Assembly: GCA_046537875.1 (NCBI GenBank)
Contig: JBKHJZ010000080.1
Span: forward strand, 1-13,935
Direction of reading: 5' to 3'
DNA: 13,935 nt
Origin: JBKHJZ01 sp046537875
Lineage (GTDB): Bacteria > Actinomycetota > Acidimicrobiia > Acidimicrobiales > VFJN01
Below the pieces are notes generated by a model, which was not told where the DNA came from, ran no database searches, and saw only the letters and a list, made by a program, of their open reading frames with translations. The position numbers were made by a program, and so were the translations under genes. Below are positions 7,784-12,499 of the stretch, one piece after another. Every line of letters begins with the position of its first letter. The stretch's first letter is position 1.

Positions 7784-8646
7784 CAGTGGCCGCCACCTCC
7801 GGTGACGCAGTGCGGCCCCTCGGCCTCCTGGCCGGTGGTGTCGGTGCCGATCGGCGGGCCCTCGATGATCGTGCCGGTGTCGACGGTGAGGACGTCGCCG
7901 TCGATCTGCATGGCGAAGCGGTCCATGCCGCGGGGCGCCGGACCGCCCCGCTTCTCACCCACCCGGTTGTACTGCGAGCCGTGGCAGGGACACTCGAACC
8001 ACTGCGAGGTGGCGCACTCCGGCACCCGGCAGCCGAGGTGGGGGCACTTCTGGTACAGGGCGATCACCCCGGCCTCCATCCCCACCAGCTCGGGCTCGCT
8101 GTAGACGGCGCGGGCCCGCTCCAGCGCCGACTCCGGGAAGCGCGTGACCCAGGTGCGGGCCTCGGGGTAGTAGGCGAACCCCTCGCCGCCGGCGATGTCG
8201 GCCTCGATGTCGGACAGCTTGCCGATCCTGATGGGCGAGCCGAAGCCGCCGGACCCGCCCGAGTACAGGAAGGCGAGCACGGCGGCGCCGAAGGTCGACA
8301 GCCCGAAGCCGAACAGCGCGACGATCGACCGGTTGAAGAACTGGCGGCGGGTGACCCCGACGGTCTCCTCGTCGGGCGGCACCCAGGGCACGGGCGCCCT
8401 CTCGGCCTCGACCGGGGCGACCTCGGCCCGCCGCGCCAGCACCGCGGCCCGCTCGACCTCGCGCCCGCTCACCGGGGCGCCGCCCCCGTCGAGGTGGACC
8501 GGGCCCCGGTCGCGGCGGATGGTCTCGCCGCTCACGGCGCCGGTGGCCCGGCTGGTGTCGCGCCGGCGCGCCGAGGCGAACAGCAGCAGGCCCGCGGCCA
8601 CGACCAGCAGCGGCACGGCGATGGCGAGGATGGTGGTGGTGCTCAT
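7783..8646 (-). CDS. qcrA: Rieske iron-sulfur protein of the bc complex
   Basis: The [2Fe-2S] protein that takes the first electron from menaquinol at the Qo site and passes it to cytochrome c. The 287-residue product has cluster motifs CPHLGC (201-206) and CPCHGSQY (219-226). The ligands are Cys201, His203, Cys219 and His222, and Cys206/Cys221 form the expected disulfide. It has an N-terminal helix (about 5-23), a basic roughly 75-residue cytoplasmic loop, then a twin-arginine-like TRRQFFNRS (99-107) before a second helix (108-128). A helix preceded by such a motif fits Tat-dependent export of the folded cluster domain. Mycobacterial QcrA has three helices, so this form is intermediate between that and single-helix Rieske proteins. 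I chose ATG at 8646-8644 because an upstream in-frame ATG (8721) would run through the preceding gene. No strong ribosome binding site is visible in the 16-base gap. Confidence 0.94.
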   Translation of the reverse strand: MSTTTILAIAVPLLVVAAGLLLFASARRRDTSRATGAVSGETIRRDRGPVHLDGGGAPVSGREVERAAVLARRAEVAPVEAERAPVPWVPPDEETVGVTRRQFFNRSIVALFGFGLSTFGAAVLAFLYSGGSGGFGSPIRIGKLSDIEADIAGGEGFAYYPEARTWVTRFPESALERARAVYSEPELVGMEAGVIALYQKCPHLGCRVPECATSQWFECPCHGSQYNRVGEKRGGPAPRGMDRFAMQIDGDVLTVDTGTIIEGPPIGTDTTGQEAEGPHCVTGGGGH

Positions 8647-8662
8647 GGTGTCGGTGGGTGGC

Positions 8663-9538
8663 TCACAGCTCGAAGAACAGCCCGCCGTCCCACGGGAAGA
8701 TGAAGTTCTGGCCGGGGCCACGGAAGAACGAGCCCATCATCGTCAGGACCGCCCACGCCATCAGGAACAGCGTGAACAGCGAGATGGCGAACTTGCGGTC
8801 CTCGGGCTTGTGGGACGGGTTGCGGTCGGTGAACGGGGCCAGGATCAACCCGATCAGGCCGAGGCCGGGGATGGTCACGCCGGCCACCATCGGGTGGAAC
8901 ATCGTGAGCATCTCCTGGAGGCCGAGGAAGTACCACGGCGCCTTGGAGGGGTTGGGCGTGTTGTTGGCGTTGGCCAGCTCGAGCAGCGGCGCGTTCACGA
9001 ACACCGAGAAGACCAGCAGGAACGCGGTGCAGGCCAGTGCGGCAACGAACTCGATGCCGAGGAGGTGGGGCCACACGTGGACCTTGTCCTGGGGGACCGC
9101 CTTGACGTCCTGGATCGAGCCGGACTTGACCACCGTGAGCAGCCGCTGGGTGTGGCCGCCCGGTCCCGTGGCCACCGGGGGCGCGCCCGGGGCCGTGGGC
9201 GCAGTGGGGGCGACCGTGGTGACCGCGGTGCCCCCGCCTCCGCCGCCGTCGCCTTCCCCGCCGTCGCCGCCGCCGGCCCGGGCCTTTGCCGCCCGTGACC
9301 GCTCGAGCAGGTGCGCGGGGATGCGGCCGGCGGCCTCGCTCGTCGGCTGCCCGCCCGCCGGCTGGGCGGCCGCGGGCTGCTCACCAGCCGCGGGCTGCTC
9401 ACCGGCCGGAGGCTGCTCACCGGCCGGAGGCTGCTCACCGCCGCCGTCGGGGGCGGCCTCGCCGCCGGCCTTCTTCGCCTTGGCCTTCGCCCGGGCCTCC
9501 TCGGCCCGCTTGCGCAGGTGTTCGGGGATCTCGGTCAT
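8663..9538 (-). CDS. Cytochrome b C-terminal half (subunit IV type) with long repetitive N-terminal tail
   Basis: Subunit-IV/PetD-like half of a split cytochrome b, completing the Qo site. The 291-residue product has helices at about 156-183, 217-236 and 249-270. The Qo-site motif, usually PEWY, reads KAPWYFLGLQEML (199-211), so the Glu is missing. The first 130 residues are unusual: MTEIPEHLRKRAEEARAK, then four tandem GEQPPA/GEQPAA units, then a second copy of the opening motif (RIPAHLLERSRAAKARA, 72-88), then a Gly- and Pro/Thr/Ala-rich linker. The tail should be cytoplasmic and disordered. Chloroplast and cyanobacterial subunit IV is about 160 residues, so the tail roughly doubles the protein. 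The start is ATG at 9538-9536, 16 bases after the b6-half stop, with a possible GAGG site. The opening resembles that of the divergent cytochrome c at 11677. Confidence 0.93.
   Translation of the reverse strand: MTEIPEHLRKRAEEARAKAKAKKAGGEAAPDGGGEQPPAGEQPPAGEQPAAGEQPAAAQPAGGQPTSEAAGRIPAHLLERSRAAKARAGGGDGGEGDGGGGGGTAVTTVAPTAPTAPGAPPVATGPGGHTQRLLTVVKSGSIQDVKAVPQDKVHVWPHLLGIEFVAALACTAFLLVFSVFVNAPLLELANANNTPNPSKAPWYFLGLQEMLTMFHPMVAGVTIPGLGLIGLILAPFTDRNPSHKPEDRKFAISLFTLFLMAWAVLTMMGSFFRGPGQNFIFPWDGGLFFEL
9371..9442 (-). repeat. Four tandem 18-bp units inside the subunit IV gene
   Basis: Four head-to-tail 18-base units occupy 9371-9388, 9389-9406, 9407-9424 and 9425-9442. Read on the minus strand each encodes one hexapeptide, GEQPPA twice and GEQPAA twice. 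The units differ at only a few positions, so the array looks recently expanded, and in-frame copy-number change would lengthen the cytoplasmic tail without disrupting the protein. Confidence 0.9.
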
Positions 9539-9554
9539 GGATCAGCGCCTCGGT

Positions 9555-10346
9555 TCACAGCGGGCCGGAGATGCCGCCGTCCTTGCGGACACGCCAGAAG
9601 TGGATGGCCATGAAGATGACGATGACGAACGGGAGCAGCAGCACGTGCAGCACGTACCACCGCAGCAGGGTGTCGGTGCCGATCTCCGCGCCGCCGAGCA
9701 GCACGAAGCGCACCTGGTCACCGAACACCGGCGTGTAGCCCATCATGTTGGTGCCCACGGTCACCGCCCACAGCGCCAGCTGGTCCCAGGGCAGCAGGTA
9801 GCCGGTGAACGACAGCAGCAGGGTGAGGGTGAGCAGCACCACCCCGATCACCCAGTTGAACTCGCGCGGCGGCTTGTAGGCGCCGTGGTAGAAGACCCGG
9901 GCCATGTGCAGGAACACGGTGATCACCATCAGGTGCGCCGCCCAGCGGTGCATGTTGCGCACCAGCAGGCCGAACGTCACCGACGTCTGCAGCGAGTAGA
10001 TGTCGTCCCACGCCTGCGCCGCGGTGGGGCGGTAGAAGAACATCAGGAAGATGCCCGTCACCGTGAGCAGGATGAACAGGAAGAAGCTGAGCCCGCCGAG
10101 GCACAGCGTGTAGCTCACCTTCACCGAGTGCCTCTTCACCTTCACCGGGTGGAGGTGGTAGAGGACGCTGTTCATGATCACGTACGACCGGTTCCGGGGG
10201 CTGTCGCTGTAGCCCTTCCGGAAGATCGAGCCCGGCCGGAAGATCGAGTTCCACGCCTGCGAGCCCTGGATGGTGTCGGGCAGGCCCTTGAGGGCCGACT
10301 CCATCCGCTCCCGCAGCGGGGGCTTCCTCTCGATGGTCTTGGCCAC
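9555..10346 (-). CDS. qcrB: Cytochrome b6-type N-terminal half of cytochrome b
   Basis: Four-helix diheme b half of the menaquinol:cytochrome c oxidoreductase. In the 263-residue product, His133 and His147 on helix B (13 residues between them) and His234 and His249 on helix D (14 between) are the heme ligands. Fourteen on helix D is the b6 pattern; mitochondrial-type cytochrome b has 13. TLCLGG (80-85) aligns with the YCLGG of cytochrome b6, whose Cys binds the extra heme c_i; Cys82 is therefore the likely attachment site. YRPTAAQAW (105-113), YKPPREFNWVIG (157-168) and the ending GGISGPL also match b6. About 70 residues precede the first helix, longer than in plant b6. The start is GTG at 10346-10344, with GAGGAG six bases upstream. 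This Firmicutes/b6f-like split form differs from the single long QcrB of Mycobacterium and Streptomyces. Confidence 0.95.
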   Translation of the reverse strand: MAKTIERKPPLRERMESALKGLPDTIQGSQAWNSIFRPGSIFRKGYSDSPRNRSYVIMNSVLYHLHPVKVKRHSVKVSYTLCLGGLSFFLFILLTVTGIFLMFFYRPTAAQAWDDIYSLQTSVTFGLLVRNMHRWAAHLMVITVFLHMARVFYHGAYKPPREFNWVIGVVLLTLTLLLSFTGYLLPWDQLALWAVTVGTNMMGYTPVFGDQVRFVLLGGAEIGTDTLLRWYVLHVLLLPFVIVIFMAIHFWRVRKDGGISGPL

Positions 10347-10355
10347 GGGATCTCC

Positions 10356-10454
10356 TCAGTCGCGCCGCACGGCGGGCGGGGGGAACACGAGACGGTGGGC
10401 GGAGGTGGCGGGCGCGGTCGCGGCGGTGGCTGCCATCGGGGTCATCGGGGTCAC
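10356..10454 (-). CDS. Possible 32-residue peptide between ferredoxin and cytochrome b6 genes
   Basis: A short open frame fills nearly all of the 104-base gap between the ferredoxin and cytochrome b genes. It starts with GTG at 10454-10452, forming the same four-base GTGA overlap with the upstream stop that nuoE, nuoF and nuoG use. It ends in a TGA that merges with the GAGGAG ribosome binding site of the cytochrome b gene. The predicted peptide has 32 residues, is rich in Ala, Thr and Pro, ends FPPPAVRRD and has no hydrophobic helix, so it is not like the small PetG/L/M/N subunits of b6f. Two in-frame ATG codons (10445, 10436) are alternative starts. It may only serve to carry ribosomes to the next gene, or be chance in GC-rich DNA. 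Confidence 0.3.
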   Translation of the reverse strand: MTPMTPMAATAATAPATSAHRLVFPPPAVRRD

Positions 10455-10867
10455 CCGAGGCGCATGCCGTAGCCGTAGCCGTGCGTGTTCGTGCGCTGGT
10501 GGACGTCGCCCACCGCCTCGGGGTCACCCACCTTGCCCATGATGATCACCCCGGTGGGGCACCGGTCGACGCACAGCGCGCAGCGGGTGCACACGTCGTC
10601 GTCGATCGTGAAGATGACGTGGTCGGACGGGTCGAGCCCGGGCTGGTCGACACCCACCGCCTGGTCGACCGCCTCGGGCGTGACCATGTGGATGCACTTC
10701 CACGGGCAGATGTCGACGCAGCCCTCGCACATGATGCACTCGGACTGGTCGATGTGGATGAACTGCTTCGGCTTCACCGCCTTGGAGAGCCAGGCCGCGT
10801 CGACCTCCTGCAGGACGTAGTCGTCGCGGAACTCCGGCATGGGCGGGTTGGCGTCGGTCTTCGCCAT
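10451..10867 (-). CDS. 8Fe ferredoxin (two [4Fe-4S]) in the bc operon
   Basis: A 138-residue protein with two complete bacterial ferredoxin motifs: CIMCEGCVDICP (Cys44, 47, 50, 54) and CTRCALCVDRCP (Cys93, 96, 99, 103). They are separated by a roughly 38-residue insert, longer than in small clostridial ferredoxins. About 40 residues precede the first motif, and a tail rich in Gly, His and Tyr (HQRTNTHGYGYGMRLG) closes the protein. No signal peptide or helix is visible, so it should be cytoplasmic. The ATG at 10867-10865 is four bases after the preceding stop. Placement directly upstream of the cytochrome b half suggests an electron carrier or peripheral subunit on the cytoplasmic face, where heme c_i would be exposed. 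Its partner is not shown by sequence. NuoI-type function is unlikely because it lies outside the nuo genes and lacks NuoI features I can recognise. Confidence 0.92.
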   Translation of the reverse strand: MAKTDANPPMPEFRDDYVLQEVDAAWLSKAVKPKQFIHIDQSECIMCEGCVDICPWKCIHMVTPEAVDQAVGVDQPGLDPSDHVIFTIDDDVCTRCALCVDRCPTGVIIMGKVGDPEAVGDVHQRTNTHGYGYGMRLG

Positions 10868-10871
10868 TGCG

Positions 10872-11285
10872 TCAGCCCTTCCTCACGAGCGGGCGCCCGT
10901 AGCGGGACGCCGGCACGCTGACCGGCTTCTGCTTGCCGCGGTCGTTCCAGACCGCCCAGATCCCGACGTGCAGCGCGATGCCCACGCCGTAGATGACCAC
11001 CGCGACGACGTGGCCGAGCTGCTGAAAGCTCATCGTGAGCGGCTGCCAGCTCGACGGCTCGAGCAGCAGCCTGTCGTCGCGCCAGCCGAGCTCGCTCTCG
11101 GCCCAGGTGAGCCACTGGTGGGGGATCACCCCGTACCACCAGAAGAAGAGGAACATCGCGAACGTCGCCGCGGCCATCGCCCCACCCCACGACAGGGGTG
11201 CGCCGACCGGACGACGCCGGCCCTGGACCAGCACGGCCAGGACGCCTGCGAGGCCGATGACGACGGTTGCGATGAAGGCGACCAA
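10872..11285 (-). CDS. Unrecognised small three-helix membrane protein, first gene of the operon
   Basis: I do not recognise this 137-residue protein. Helices lie at about 2-20, 34-55 (with FLFFWWYGVIP) and 90-113 (with HVVAVVIYGVGIALHVGIW). The loop after helix 1 contains GRRRP and the C-terminal tail is basic (NDRGKQKP ... YGRPLVRKG). This puts the N-terminus outside and the tail inside, with a roughly 35-residue Trp-rich periplasmic loop between helices 2 and 3. Two His in helix 3 (GHVV and LHVG) could bind a heme, but that is speculation. I chose TTG at 11285-11283 because GAGGAG (11300-11295) lies nine bases upstream and the first helix then begins at residue 2. A GTG at 11336 would add 17 polar residues and has no visible ribosome binding site. 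Its place at the head of the bc/ferredoxin run suggests a complex-specific subunit or membrane partner for the ferredoxin. Confidence 0.82.
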   Translation of the reverse strand: MVAFIATVVIGLAGVLAVLVQGRRRPVGAPLSWGGAMAAATFAMFLFFWWYGVIPHQWLTWAESELGWRDDRLLLEPSSWQPLTMSFQQLGHVVAVVIYGVGIALHVGIWAVWNDRGKQKPVSVPASRYGRPLVRKG

Positions 11286-11294
11286 GCGATGAGT

Positions 11295-11300
11295 CTCCTC
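11295..11300 (-). promoter_or_regulatory. Ribosome binding site deciding a TTG start
   Basis: GAGGAG on the minus strand, nine bases before TTG at 11285. It is the only good Shine-Dalgarno match near the first gene of the minus-strand run and supports the TTG over the upstream GTG at 11336. Confidence 0.65.
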
Positions 11301-11315
11301 GTGAAATCGCTCACA
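11300..11315. promoter_or_regulatory. CRP/GlxR-family-like palindromic site
   Basis: On the minus strand the site reads TGTGA-GCGATT-TCACG. It matches the CRP-family consensus TGTGA-N6-TCACA at nine of ten half-site positions. CRP-like regulators such as GlxR of Corynebacterium and Rv3676 of Mycobacterium use this consensus, and GlxR is known to control respiratory genes. It touches the ribosome binding site of the first bc-operon gene and lies just upstream of its start codon. If the operon promoter is upstream, binding here would block transcription; if transcription starts further left, its role would differ. No regulator gene is in the window. Confidence 0.45.
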
Positions 11316-11354
11316 ATGGACCGTACCAGACGGCACGGACCAGCGCTGCGGGCA

Positions 11355-11384
11355 GGTTTAGCACGGGGCCTTTGAAGGGGTCAC
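11355..11384 (-). promoter_or_regulatory. Weak promoter candidate for the bc/nuo operon
   Basis: On the minus strand GTGACC (11384-11379) and TAAACC (11360-11355) are spaced by 18 bases and resemble -35 and -10 boxes only loosely. They lie in the least GC-rich stretch of the divergent region, about 70 bases upstream of the TTG start. A TACGGT nearer the gene (about 11326-11321) is an alternative -10. Neither is strong. Confidence 0.25.
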
Positions 11385-11462
11385 ATTCGCCACGGGCCGG
11401 TCCGGCAACCCCGCCGCAGGGCCCACCACGGCGGGCCACGGGGGCCTGCGAGCCGGGAACCG

Positions 11463-11488
11463 GGTGGTGCCGACCCGTGCCCACCACC
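11463..11488. repeat. Inverted repeat in the divergent region
   Basis: GGTGGTG (11463-11469) and CACCACC (11482-11488) form a 7-bp perfect stem with a 12-base loop. It lies between the two opposing promoter candidates. It could be an operator or a transcript hairpin, but stems of this size are expected by chance in such GC-rich DNA. Confidence 0.25.
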
Positions 11489-11534
11489 GTGGCAGCCCAC
11501 CCCCGCGGCGGCCAAGTCGGGCCCCGGCCCGCGC

Positions 11535-11565
11535 TTGGTGCGCCGCGCGGCCGCCTGCGTAGAGT
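11535..11565 (+). promoter_or_regulatory. Promoter candidate for the cytochrome c/reductase genes
   Basis: TAGAGT (11560-11565) is a good match to an actinobacterial -10 box. TTGGTG (11535-11540) is a partial -35 match, but the 19-base spacing is longer than usual. The implied start near 11572 would leave a leader of about 105 bases before the TTG of the cytochrome gene. Confidence 0.35.
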
Positions 11566-11575
11566 GGCCGACCGA

Positions 11576-11680
11576 GTGAGCACGGATCCCCATCGCCGGC
11601 GCACCGGGCCCGGCGACCTGCGGTCGTGGCCCCGGTGGGCTGCGGCCCCGTGCTCGATCCGATCCCGGAGGAAGCGTTGA
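11576..11680 (+). CDS. Possible upstream open frame overlapping the cytochrome c start
   Basis: A 34-residue frame starts with GTG at 11576, about ten bases after the candidate -10 box. It ends at a TGA (11678-11680) that overlaps the TTG start of the cytochrome gene as TTGA. The predicted peptide is Arg/Pro/Ser-rich with no recognisable feature. The overlap resembles the coupling seen elsewhere in the window and could let leader translation set cytochrome expression, but a frame this short is easily random here. Confidence 0.2.
   Translation: MSTDPHRRRTGPGDLRSWPRWAAAPCSIRSRRKR
11667..11671 (+). promoter_or_regulatory. Ribosome binding site deciding the cytochrome c TTG start
   Basis: GGAGG five bases before TTG at 11677 is a near-ideal spacing. 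It supports the TTG start over an in-frame ATG at 11626, which has no such site. Confidence 0.7.
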
Positions 11681-12438
11681 CCGAAGTCCCCGAGCACCTT
11701 CTGAAGCGCTCCCGCGAGCGCCGCGCTGCGCTCGGCCTCGGCGGTGGCGAGGAGCCCGAGCGGGAGCCCGCCCAGGCGCAGGAGGCCGCACCCGGGGCAC
11801 CGGCGCCGGCGGAGGTCGAGGCGCCGGCCGCGGCAGCTGCGCCGGCGGCCCCCGTGGAGGCGCCGGCGCCCGAACCGCCCAAGCCGGAGCCCGCCTACAT
11901 CCAGGCGGCCAAGCGGCGGAAGCGGATCCCCTACTGGGCGATGACCGCGCTCGCCGCCCTCCCGCTCTGGGGCTACCTGTACGTCCGCACCCTCGAGCCG
12001 CCGCCCACCGAGGAGGCCGACCCGCTCGCCCTCGGCGCCGAGGTCTACAGCGGCAACTGCGCGTCCTGCCACGGCGGTTCCGGCGAGGGTGGATCTGGGC
12101 CCGCGTTCGTCGACGGCGCCGCCGTCGAGACCTGGCCCGACCCGCGCGACCACATGGCGTGGGTGAGCCTCGGCGCGCAGGGCTGGCCCGCAGGCACCTA
12201 CGGCGCCCAGGGAGCCCAGGCCGCCCAGATGCCGCCGTTCGGGGGCACGCTCACCGAGCAGCAGCTCGCCCAGGTGGTGCTCCACGAGCGCTCGCTCGCC
12301 GGCGAGGAGGTGTCGGAGGACAACGAGGACTACGCCGACCTCTACGCCATCGCCAACGGCGAGATGACCCTCGCCGAGGCCGGGCTCGGGCCGCTCTCCG
12401 AGGAGGCCGGCGTCACCGAGGCCGACCTGGGCGGCTGA
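11677..12438 (+). CDS. Membrane-anchored monoheme cytochrome c with long cytoplasmic N-terminal tail
   Basis: A 253-residue protein with one heme motif, CASCH (128-132), and a likely Met185 ligand in QMPPFGG. A single helix at about 85-105, preceded by the basic KRRKRIPYW, gives an N-in, cytochrome-out topology. Residues 1-16 (MTEVPEHLLKRSRERR) closely resemble the start of the subunit IV half encoded divergently (MTEIPEHLRKRAEEAR). In both proteins a long Ala/Pro/Glu-rich, probably disordered, linker follows. The cytochrome domain is class-I-like and ends in an acidic tail. I chose TTG at 11677 because GGAGG lies five bases upstream and because the start then coincides with the motif. It may shuttle electrons from the bc complex to a terminal oxidase not in this window. 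Confidence 0.88.
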   Translation: MTEVPEHLLKRSRERRAALGLGGGEEPEREPAQAQEAAPGAPAPAEVEAPAAAAAPAAPVEAPAPEPPKPEPAYIQAAKRRKRIPYWAMTALAALPLWGYLYVRTLEPPPTEEADPLALGAEVYSGNCASCHGGSGEGGSGPAFVDGAAVETWPDPRDHMAWVSLGAQGWPAGTYGAQGAQAAQMPPFGGTLTEQQLAQVVLHERSLAGEEVSEDNEDYADLYAIANGEMTLAEAGLGPLSEEAGVTEADLGG

Positions 12439-12499
12439 CCACCGGGCCGGGGTCGCCCCCCGCCCAGGCCACCCGCTCACCCCCGACGACGAGGTGCCC

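Larger units (their letters stand above)
11286..11676. other. Divergent intergenic region between the bc/nuo operon and the cytochrome c gene
   Basis: These 391 bases separate the minus-strand operon from the plus-strand cytochrome c gene. No conserved protein is visible in any frame; the long open frames crossing it are typical of GC-rich DNA. It holds the CRP-like palindrome, weak promoter candidates for both directions, a 7-bp inverted repeat at 11463-11488 and a short open frame before the cytochrome c start. The right-hand two thirds are extremely GC-rich. Shared control of both transcription units from here is plausible. Confidence 0.7.

Noticed and set aside
5690..8104. Very long plus-strand open frame (about 800 codons) opposite the cytochrome, Rieske and membrane protein genes
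   Set aside because: Composition is Gly/Arg/Val/His-rich antisense sequence without any domain; the opposite strand encodes clear heme and Rieske motifs. Long antisense frames are normal at this GC content.
11286..11336. GTG at 11336 as the start of the first membrane protein
   Set aside because: No ribosome binding site precedes it, it would add a polar leader before the first helix, and the TTG at 11285 has a GAGGAG site.
11371..11385. Second CRP-like site, TTTGA-N5-TCACA
   Set aside because: Spacing is five rather than six bases and the left half is imperfect, so it is not better than chance.
12439..12499. Regulatory element between the cytochrome c and reductase genes
   Set aside because: The 61 bases are C-rich with no hairpin or promoter-like boxes beyond the GAGG ribosome binding site.
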